A program made the translations under genes and the position numbers. From contig JANJXV010000037.1 in NCBI GenBank assembly GCA_024803745.1, positions 6,287,501 to 6,351,500 on the forward strand: 64,000 nucleotides of DNA, given 5' to 3'. The first letter of the stretch is position 1, and the number at the start of each line of letters is the position of its first letter. Below, piece by piece: positions 60,091 through 64,000 of the stretch. Origin of the DNA: Megascapheus bottae (Eukaryota > Chordata > Mammalia > Rodentia > Geomyidae). The notes beneath the pieces were generated by a model that was not told the DNA's origin, made no database searches, and was given only the letters and a program-made list of their open reading frames with translations.

Positions 60091-61188
60091 TGTTCCCAAG
60101 GAAGAGGCACATGACTTGAGTTTACAAAATAGAAAATGATGAGAGTGTAAATCAGGTTTTTTTTCTTTTTTTTAAATACAAATCCTCTGGTTTTGTTGGT
60201 AAGCATGTGTTTCAATATCAGGAAGATTTTCTGCAAGAGCTATTTTAAATTATTGCCAGGCTTGAGGGGTGTGAATGGTGACTCTAAAATAAAACCACCC
60301 CAGTGAAATCTTTCAAGAGCAAGCAGAGGTGATCAAATTTGGGTGTACATGTATACATTGTGTCAGTGTATGAGACATTTCATTTCCCTTCTCCTAACTC
60401 ATAGGAAATAATTGCAAATGAAGAAAGACATGTTCATGATGCTCTTACTAAAATAAGAGATGTTTCCTATTTTTCCGCATTATTCATTGCGCTAATATCA
60501 ATGAATAGAGTTTGAAGGGTTCCCTTAATTATACCATGAAAAAAGTCATTTTCCAGTTGAAGGTATATTTGCTAGGTCTGCTTAATGAATAATATTCAAC
60601 AACCAACTCTCATGTTACATCTTTTCAAAGGAAGAACAATATCAAACCCAATAATCAATGTTTGTTGGCAAATGCAAACCTCAATTATTGATTCTCCTGA
60701 TTTTAAAATTGAAGTCAAATTATTCCAGGGCAATTATGCCAGAGAACCTTTCAATTTTATGACAAGCACAAATGAAATAAAAAGAGCCACCATAAAACAT
60801 CTATGGGTCATAAATGACTTCAAAGGAAGTCTGGGTTGACCAGCAAACTGTGAACCATGGTAGTGATACAGAATCCCCAATATCTGGCAAGGAGAGAAAC
60901 TCAACAGTGGTTTGGAAACAAACTTGCAGTGAGACTTGAAAGAATCTAATATGCCCTAAGATCATGGGCATTCCCATAAGAAAAAAGGGCAGGTTGTAGC
61001 CCAGATTCTGTTTGGAGCTTTGTTGGGAATCATGCCAGAGATAGCTGGAAAGATGTGACGGCATTTGGGCAAAAAGTGGATAAATCAAACCCATCTGGAG
61101 AGAATTTCCCACTGGAACAGTTTGTCAACTGGGAAACATAAAAAGAAAATCTCTTGGGAAGAAGCTGTTGTCTGTAGACTGTTGTGAG

Positions 61189-61215
61189 CACACACACACA
61201 CACACACACACACAT

Positions 61216-61263
<48 letters not shown>
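61189..61263 (+). repeat. (CA)n microsatellite, one interruption
   Basis: Two CA blocks separated by CATGCACA; about 36 units in all. Confidence 0.95.
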
Positions 61264-61265
<2 letters not shown>

Positions 61266-61644
61266 TCCAGTAGTTTGCAAAAAAAAAAAATCCTGCAGAG
61301 TGGGAAGTGAACAGAGTGAGAAAGACAGAAAGAGAACAAACATTTGTCTGCATAGTCTCACTGAAATGTTCACAGTCTGAATAGAATGGTAGGAAGTACA
61401 AGGCCAAATTCTTAATCTCCTAGGGTAAAGAGGACTTTGGAAAGGACTCTTTTCCACCTACATACCACATATTGAAATGCTGTAAAAATTGATTTACATA
61501 TAAATAACGTGGAAAAGAACCCAAGTTATAACTCCACCTCACAGGAGAATGAATTTGAACCATCACAAATGTGCTAGTTTATCCACAGAGGAACAAGGCT
61601 GGGAACTTGTGCTCATGGGCAATATCTGGAAATTAAGTACTTAA

Positions 61645-61760
61645 ACAACAGTCATTGGATTATTGAACTGTGAGCATCCACTGTGTGTCAAGTACCACAG
61701 AAATTGCCTTAAATAGTTTTTTGCTCTTAACATTATTGCTGTTGGGGCTGAGTAGCTGCT
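61645..61760 (-). mobile_element. MIR relic (weak)
   Basis: TATTGAACTGTGAGCATCCA, CTGTGTGTCAAGTACCACAG and CCTTAAATAGTTTTTTGCTC resemble the reverse MIR 3' region. Confidence 0.5.
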
Positions 61761-62354
61761 TGTGGCAGACGTCTGAGCACCCTAGTATGAGTGACAGCGT
61801 CTTGGTCTCCATCCAAGAGTGCAAACAGAATCTTCCCCCTTCCCCCACAGCCAAGGCAACTGAAAAAAATCTCCAGGTACTGCCATATGTCTCCTCGGAG
61901 CAATGCCACCTCCATTTGGGAACCATTGTTTGGAGACATATATCTGAACAGGCAAGCTAGCCTATGGGTCATAAAGCTGGTAGAAGGGAAAAAGTAGGTG
62001 TTGAGATTTGATAGCTCTGACTTCAACAATAATTCATGTTTCTTCATTGTGTGACTCTTCCATGAAATTCTACCTTTGAGTAGGAGCTCAGCAGGAGAAG
62101 GCCTAACCCTTCCATTCACAATAAGTTGAAAAAGAAGCCCAGGAAAAAAGAGAGAAGGAATATGAGTTTTCCTTTCCCACTGTGAACTGGGAACGATATT
62201 TGTCACCAGGCTGCCTTCAGATCATCACAGAAGTCAAATGTGAAGAATTTGGAAGCTCTTTATATAAAGGCCTGTATTTCTGTTGATTGGCCACTAATTA
62301 ATTATTCCTCTTTTAATTAGGGTTTGAAAAAATGTGACAAAAATAAAATGGAAG

Positions 62355-62568
62355 GGGGCCAGGAGTTTGGCCTAGTGGTTACAAGTGCTTGCCTAGCATG
62401 CACGAAGACCTGGGTTCGAATCCTCAGTACCAGATACATAGAGAAAAAAAAGCCAGAAGTAGTGCTGAGGCTCAAGTGGTAGAGCTCCAGCCTTGAGAAA
62501 GTCCAAGGACAGTGCTCAGGCCCTGAGTTCAAGCCCAGGACTGGCAAAAAAATTTTTTTGAAAAAATA
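62355..62568 (+). mobile_element. Type A SINE at an L1 5' junction, with TSD
   Basis: GGGGCCAGGAGTTTGGCCTA with a variant A box (GTGGTTACAAGTGCTT), a B box GGTTCGAATCC and the end GACTGGCAAAAAAATT. The repeat AAATAAAATGGAAG is at 62341-62354 and 62569-62582; its right copy includes the first bases of the truncated L1. Confidence 0.94.
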
Positions 62569-62582
62569 AAATAAAATGGAAG

Positions 62583-64000
62583 AAAGATAGCCTCTTCAAC
62601 AAGTGGTGCTGGCAGAACTGGTTAAGCACCTGCAGAAAACTAAAGTTGGATCCTTCTTTGTCACCCTGTACTAGAATTAACTCCAAATGGATCAAAGACC
62701 TGGAGGTAAAAGCCGACACTCTGAAAACTTTACAAGAAGGAATAGGAGATACACTAGGCCTTGGCACAGGTCGAAACTTTCTCAATAAGGACCAAGAATC
62801 ACAACAAATCAGAGAAAGGCTAGATAAGTGGGACTGCTTTAAACTACAGAGCTTTTGTATGGCAAAGGACATAGCTAGTAAATTAATTAGGAAGCCTACA
62901 GAGTGGGACAAGATCTTCACCAACCATACAACAGACAAAGGCCTCATATTTAAAATATATCAACAGCTCAAAAAATTGAATCAATCCAAAACTAACCTCC
63001 AAAGTAACAACCATCCCATTAAAAGATGGGCCAAAGAGTGTCTTCTCTGAAGAAGAAACAAAATGGCCTATAGACACATGAAGAAATGCTCAACATCTCT
63101 GGTCATAAAAGAAATGCAAGCCAAAACAACTCTAAGATTCCACCTCACTCCAGTTAGAATGGCTAGGATCAATACATCTAATAACAACAGGTGCTGGAGG
63201 GGATGTGGCCAGGAGGGATCACTACTACACTGCTGGTGGGATTGCAAACTCGTTCAACCACTATGGAAAGCAGTATGGCAGTTCCTCAAAAGACTAAACA
63301 TAGAGCTCCCCTATGACCCAGCAATTCCACTACTTGGCATTTACCCAATCATCCAGAAACAAGGACATACTAAATCCACCAGCACAACAATGTTCATTGC
63401 AGCACTATTTACTATAGCAAAGATATGGAACTAACCTAGATGTCCCTCAGTTGATGAGTGGATTAACAAGATGTGGTATTTGTACACAATGGAATTCTAT
63501 GCTGCTATCAGAAAGAATGACATTGCCCCATTTGTTAAGAAATGGAAAGACTTAGAAAAGATCATATTAAGTGAAGTAAGCCAGACTCAAAGGAACTTAG
63601 GCTCAATGGTTTCCCTCATTTGTCATAATCAGTAGAAACCTTGGGCTCTCCTAGTAGAGATTTGCAATAGAGCAAAACCTTGATACAAAAAGCCATATAG
63701 TAGGACGCTAAATGAAAGGATCTCTAGGATATAGAATCATAAGCCATGTAATGAATGATTGTTGTTCTTAAGGTACTATGTTATCTCTCATCTCATTTGC
63801 TGTCCCTTGGTTATCTCATATTGTTACAGTATCTCACTTTGTTACCTGATATATTGGATATATTTGTATTTGGTTATTTGAAATTGGATAGGGAAGGGGG
63901 GAAAACAAAATAAGGGTTGGGGGGGAGGGAAATGGGGTCCAAGACATGAGAAAGGGAATGTATGGGAATTAATGCACCATCTATCTGGCAAATATCATGT
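62583..64000 (+). pseudogene. LINE-1 ORF2 C-terminus and 3' UTR, runs off window
   Basis: The translation shows hallmarks of the L1 ORF2 C-terminal region: INSKWIKDLEVKADTL, KWDCFKLQSFCMAK, then [28 protein letters not shown] with the Cys/His-rich cluster, [15 protein letters not shown] and [12 protein letters not shown]. The reverse transcriptase and endonuclease parts are absent (5' truncation). The frame is broken near 63040-63060 and by a stop at 63432-63434 inside IAKIW-N, and similarity resumes in the same frame after it (DEWINKMWYLYTMEFY). Coding similarity ends near 63636. The younger-type 3' UTR follows with its G-run block at 63893-63929, cut by the window end. A dead copy lying antisense in the KCTD16 intron. 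Confidence 0.93.

Larger units (their letters stand above)
56061..61188. other. KCTD16 intron, little recognised
   Basis: Contains the CTCF-like motif, one type B SINE and one decayed SINE. The remainder shows no exon or repeat I can name. Confidence 0.6.

Noticed and set aside
61733..62206. 157-residue minus-strand open frame in the KCTD16 intron
   Set aside because: No domain recognised and it overlaps a weak MIR; likely chance.
62583..63640. Active LINE-1
   Set aside because: 5' truncated, lacks the endonuclease and reverse transcriptase regions, and has a frame break and an internal stop.

Overview
This window is mammalian nuclear DNA, almost certainly from a rodent. It is AT-rich and gene-poor, and it is crowded with SINEs, LINE-1 3' ends, microsatellites and ancient mammalian repeats (MIR, L2, MLT1, MER5A). 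Two SINE types dominate. 'Type A' has a tRNA-Ala/ID-like head joined to a second ID-like monomer. 'Type B' has a 7SL/B1-like left half and an ID-like right half. From memory, a dimer of type A's kind (IDL-Geo) was described as restricted to Geomyoidea (pocket gophers, kangaroo rats, pocket mice), and type B resembles B1-dID SINEs. The taxon call (Castorimorpha, probably Geomyoidea) is therefore an inference from repeats and not proven.

The only protein-coding sequence I can support is the terminal coding exon of KCTD16 on the minus strand (50979-51433). It encodes the last 150 residues of this GABA-B receptor auxiliary subunit. A clear splice acceptor and a branch-point candidate lie just upstream of it. 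Everything to its right (51434-64000) is then KCTD16 intron. Everything to its left is 3' UTR of unknown length followed by intergenic DNA. No second gene was found in the left 50 kb, which fits a gene-poor flank.

Layout: 1-13 kb is SINE-rich intergenic DNA with two truncated L1 3' ends. 13-19 kb holds an LTR candidate, an older L1 relic (about 14.96-15.99 kb), a second L1 3' end with a SINE in its tail, and an MLT1 LTR split by another L1 fragment. 19-32 kb has many SINEs, a SINE-in-SINE nest at 26.6 kb, an L1 3' end between two SINE halves at 27.3-27.8 kb, and long microsatellites on SINE tails. 32-43 kb is quieter, with candidate conserved elements at 38.9-39.5 and 40.6-40.75 kb (another is at 24.05-24.56 kb) and a SINE cluster at 36.2-36.9 kb. 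43-50 kb has microsatellites, a MER5A relic and an L1 3' end. 50.9-64 kb is the KCTD16 exon and intron, ending in a degraded L1 ORF2 that runs off the window.

I see no CRISPR, operon, tRNA gene or novel multi-gene system. The interesting material is retroelement nesting, SINE-seeded microsatellites and candidate regulatory DNA near a neuronal gene.
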